NCBI GenBank assembly: GCA_002633005.1
Contig: NMRA01000114.1
Span: 868,974-932,973, forward strand
Length of the DNA stretch: 64,000 nucleotides
Reading direction: 5' to 3'
Origin: Phoronis australis
Taxonomy: Eukaryota > Phoronida > Phoronidae
Position numbers and translations under genes: made by a program. The notes under the pieces were generated by a model, which ran no database searches, was not told the origin of the DNA, and saw only the letters and a list, made by a program, of their open reading frames with translations. This document shows positions 63,284 through 64,000 of this stretch, one piece after another. Positions within the stretch are counted from its first letter, which is position 1. Each line of letters starts with the position of its first letter.

Positions 63284-64000
63284 TAACACCTTTGATTTTT
63301 TAGGAAAGCGCCTACTGCTCTATTAAGCTAAGTTCAATTAAGCACCAGGGCACACAACGTGAACTGCCAGCGACATTGGTAAAATCTGCTAACGCAAAAC
63401 CTGGCTTGCATTTTTATTATTTCAAGATCACACACAAATACCCAGTAACGTAGGCAGCAAATTAACCCTGTGAGGCACACTGTCCTTTCCGTCGACATGG
63501 CATCCTCGGTAACCTGACAAAATACATTTCCAGAAAACTAAGTCGTGGAAATTTCATCAAAATAGGTAGAACTTGACACCTTTCCGTGAAGTATGAGAAT
63601 TGTTCAAAATCCGAGAGCTTCCCTTCAAAATCAGGTGTTGGCAAATTTCTGTGGCCTGATTTTTTCGAATGCATGTTTTATCTAATTCACTGCAATCGGA
63701 AAATAAGAGCGGCAGACGACCTCGCAGAAAGCGGAGGTTCCGAAGGCGGCGTGGTTCCTGAAGTTTGCGAGCATGGGAAAAAATAAAGTGACAAAGAGTT
63801 CAAGTATTATATTTTGAAGTAAATCCATCACCCGGGAAAATAATTTGTTACTTGTTGTTATAATTCACATTGCCAAACCACCGTCTCGGAGGCCGTCCTT
63901 GTGCTCGTTGCTATCGTCGATCTTTATCTCTAATAATTCGAACACTCGACTTTCTTCTCTAATAGTTCGTACGGCCAATTTTGTCTCTATTAGCTTTCAA
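63284..64000. other. Right edge, no gene recognised
   Basis: Short open frames on both strands (for example 63462-63674 minus and 63586-63786 plus) overlap one another and carry no recognised domain. No exon or repeat is assigned. Confidence 0.35.

Overview
This is a eukaryotic (animal) genomic window: AT-rich, mostly non-coding, with GT-AG spliced exons, tRNA-type SINEs, LINE and DIRS-like reverse transcriptase relics and many short inverted-repeat transposons. The two genes (a UMP-CMP kinase with animal-type introns and a long array of sushi/CCP exons) and the repeat content fit a marine invertebrate deuterostome such as a hemichordate or cephalochordate. That placement is inference; no sequence here fixes the species.

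Layout. 1-12 kb: no recognisable gene; a GC-rich tandem repeat at the left edge, an 18-bp minisatellite, foldback and MITE elements, and a SINE. 12.3-15.9 kb: a degenerate tandem array of roughly 1-kb units carrying ten AAnATGGCGG motifs on one strand. 19.2-25.8 kb (+ strand): a complete six-exon UMP-CMP kinase gene, 191 codons, with a second SINE upstream, a hAT-like MITE with a perfect 8-bp target duplication and a 389-bp tandem duplication in intron 2, and a candidate 3' UTR to about 28 kb. 28-34.5 kb: no gene seen, scattered MITEs.

35.1-56.9 kb (- strand): the main feature, the 3' part of a gene made only of CCP exons. Twelve CCP exons alternate strictly between two types (B, A, B, A ...). 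Eleven intact exons are exactly 186 nt, phase 1-1, and the twelfth is decayed. They end in a short terminal exon at 35082-35173 encoding a small linker and a hydrophobic C-terminus that looks like a GPI-attachment signal. The array grew by duplication of the B-A pair with its introns; the latest event is a 3,615-bp tandem copy (44758-48372 / 48373-51987). Nested transposons date the steps. The 5' end (signal peptide, first domains) is missing: homology of the array stops at a one-base gap (n) at 57434.

57.4-64 kb: poorly assembled, with four single-n joins, a large hairpin element, two copies of a TTAA-flanked DNA transposon with a THAP-like remnant, and a broken DIRS-like reverse transcriptase. 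No host gene was recognised there.

The two genes are unrelated in function: a housekeeping pyrimidine nucleotide kinase, and a probable cell-surface CCP protein whose architecture resembles GPI-anchored complement regulators. The second is the best candidate for an undescribed system.
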